From NCBI RefSeq assembly GCF_030295765.1, contig NZ_AP027292.1, forward strand, positions 1,984,001 to 2,048,000: DNA of 64,000 bases, written 5' to 3'. The position numbers were made by a program, and so were the translations under genes. The notes beneath the pieces are model-generated. The model ran no database searches and was not told the DNA's origin. It saw only the letters and a list, made by a program, of their open reading frames with translations. Below are positions 62,914 through 64,000 of this stretch, piece after piece. Source of the stretch: Neptuniibacter halophilus. Its GTDB lineage: Bacteria; Pseudomonadota; Gammaproteobacteria; Pseudomonadales; Balneatricaceae. The first letter of the stretch is position 1. Each line of letters starts with the position of its first letter.

Positions 62914-63336
62914 ATGTCACTCGAAAATCAGGAACTTCGTAAAGCAGGACTGAAAGTTACCCTGCCGCGTGTAAAAATTTATCAGATACTGGAGCAGGCT
63001 GGCGAAGGCGACCATTTCAGTGCTGAAGATATTTACAAGTTGCTGATGGAAAAAGGTGAGGACGTAGGTCTGGCGACCGTTTACCGTGTTCTGACCCAGT
63101 TTGAAGCAGCCGGTCTGGTGACCCGTCACCATTTTGAGGGCGGTCACTCTGTTTTCGAACTGGCGCGTGATGAAGAGCACGATCACATTGTCTGTGTAAA
63201 GAGCGGTATCGTTAAAGAGTTTAACGACCCTCGCCTGAATGCCTTGCTGAATGAGATTGCGGAATCTATGGGCTTCACCGTGACGGATCGCACGATCTAT
63301 CTCTACGGTGTGCATAAAGACGCTGAAGAGAAGTGA
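62914..63336 (+). CDS. fur: Ferric uptake regulator Fur
   Basis: A 140-residue iron-responsive repressor. The DNA-binding helix has DVGLATVYRVLTQFEAAGLV. Metal ligands are present in GDHFSAEDIY, HHFEGGHSVFELA and EEHDHIVC. The E. coli CxxC zinc pair (CLDC) reads CVKS here, so only one cysteine of the pair remains, similar to its loss in Pseudomonas Fur. A ribosome site (AGAG) precedes the ATG. fur is between divergent bamE and convergent recN. Confidence 0.95.
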   Translation: MSLENQELRKAGLKVTLPRVKIYQILEQAGEGDHFSAEDIYKLLMEKGEDVGLATVYRVLTQFEAAGLVTRHHFEGGHSVFELARDEEHDHIVCVKSGIVKEFNDPRLNALLNEIAESMGFTVTDRTIYLYGVHKDAEEK

Positions 63337-63356
63337 TCTTTAACTGAATCAGTGAC

Positions 63357-63391
63357 AACGAAAAGGCCAGCGATAAGCTGGCCTTTTCGTT
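63357..63391. terminator. Terminator between fur and recN
   Basis: A long perfect hairpin AACGAAAAGGCCAGC-GATAA-GCTGGCCTTTTCGTT. The T-run is inside the stem on both strands, suiting both convergent genes. Confidence 0.8.
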
Positions 63392-63420
63392 ACTGCAATA
63401 ACCCTTCAGAATGTCCGTCT

Positions 63421-64000
63421 TCAGGCTTGCCCCAGCATCTCCCGGGCGTGCTCAACGGAACGTTCGGTGATATCGATCCCCCCCAGCATTCTTGCTACTT
63501 CCTGAACCCGGCTTTCATTATCCAGCTGATTAATCCGTGTGTGAGTCTGGGTTTTGTCGCTGCGTTTACTGACAAACAGATGTTGATGACCCTGAGAGGC
63601 GACCTGCGGCTGGTGGGTCACGCAGAGAATCTGGGCGCGTTCCCCTAGTTGCCTTAACAGGCGGCCAACTACCTCTGCGATGGCGCCACCGATCCCCACA
63701 TCAACCTCGTCGAAAATCAGCGTTGGGGTGGTCGAGGTCTGAGCGGTAATGACCTGAATTGCTAGGCTGATACGCGACAGTTCGCCCCCGGAAGCAATTT
63801 TTGCCAGTGGTTTGGCCGGTTGGCCCTTGTTGGTAATAATCAGGAACTCCACGTCTTCCAGCCCCTGAGCTGCGGGTTTATGCAGCGGAGTGAGGGCGAC
63901 AGAGATCTCTGCAGACGGCATGCCCAGACTATGCAACTGCTGGTCAACCTGCTTACTTAGCTGGCTGGCGGCCTGACGGCGTTTTTTGCTGAGTTTTTCT
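63421..64000 (-). CDS. recN: DNA repair protein RecN, 3' part only
   Basis: RecN is an SMC-like ATPase in double-strand break repair. Only the last 192 codons or so lie in the window; the frame is open to position 64000 and the start is beyond the right edge. Visible are the end of a coiled coil (KKRRQAASQLSKQVDQQL), the ABC signature ASGGELSRISLAIQ, Walker B PTLIFDEVDVGIGG and the switch His in CVTHQPQVASQG. It converges on fur across a terminator, matching the fur-recN neighbourhood of pseudomonads. Confidence 0.95.
   Translation of the reverse strand, partial: EKLSKKRRQAASQLSKQVDQQLHSLGMPSAEISVALTPLHKPAAQGLEDVEFLIITNKGQPAKPLAKIASGGELSRISLAIQVITAQTSTTPTLIFDEVDVGIGGAIAEVVGRLLRQLGERAQILCVTHQPQVASQGHQHLFVSKRSDKTQTHTRINQLDNESRVQEVARMLGGIDITERSVEHAREMLGQA

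Overview
This window looks like core chromosome of a marine gammaproteobacterium related to Oceanospirillaceae (Amphritea/Neptunomonas/Marinobacterium type) and not far from Pseudomonas. The base composition is moderately GC-rich and even. Gene blocks follow an order I remember from Pseudomonas aeruginosa: glnE-ilvE-waaF-waaC; cyaY/lptM-lysA-dapF-DUF484-xerC-HAD; hemW-rdgB-DUF4426-metW-metX-yggU-yggT-proC-yggS/pilT-pilU; and ssrA-smpB/ratA-rnfH/bamE/fur/recN. The genus call is inference. I found no rRNA, tRNA, CRISPR, prophage or insertion sequence. The only stable RNA gene I can support is tmRNA.

Layout. 1-3.1 kb: inner-core LPS genes (waaC, cut by the left edge; waaF; a phosphoethanolamine transferase). 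3.4-11.3 kb: amino-acid and nitrogen genes (ilvE, glnE with its CYTH/CHAD partner, argE-argA). 11.3-14.1 kb: a PhoPQ-like two-component system with a PepSY protein, and a small membrane protein. 14.1-20.1 kb: ald, ilvD, a TauE/SafE permease, an EAL/HDOD signalling protein and an NfsA-like nitroreductase. 20.2-23.4 kb: a tight four-gene unit (CofC-like transferase, radical SAM enzyme, MTAP-like phosphorylase, family 2 glycosyltransferase). It faces a TVP38-disulfide oxidoreductase fusion (23.4-25.6 kb). 25.7-27.7 kb: an FAD oxidoreductase and an aldo/keto reductase.

27.7-42.2 kb is an LPS core locus: hldE and gmhA for ADP-heptose, msbA for flipping, lpxL for lipid A acylation, waaA for Kdo transfer, seven other glycosyltransferases and a WaaL-like O-antigen ligase. 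Strand switches repeatedly. 42.2-47.3 kb holds cyaY, the small lipoprotein lptM, lysine genes and xerC. A chemoreceptor with an HBM-type sensor follows. 49.3-58.3 kb is the conserved hemW to pilU block. 58.4-64 kb holds a FecR-domain protein, tmRNA and smpB, a sodium-coupled transporter, ratA, rnfH, bamE, fur and the 3' part of recN.

The best candidate for an undescribed system is the 20.2-23.4 kb unit. Its enzymes could form one route: a radical SAM enzyme makes or modifies an adenosyl compound, an MTAP-like phosphorylase removes adenine to give a 5-modified ribose-1-phosphate, a CofC-like transferase activates it, and a glycosyltransferase places it. That chain is inference. Other leads are two probable leaderless mRNAs, a structured leader before metX, a nested inverted repeat after ald, and a PepSY gene joined to the PhoPQ-like operon.
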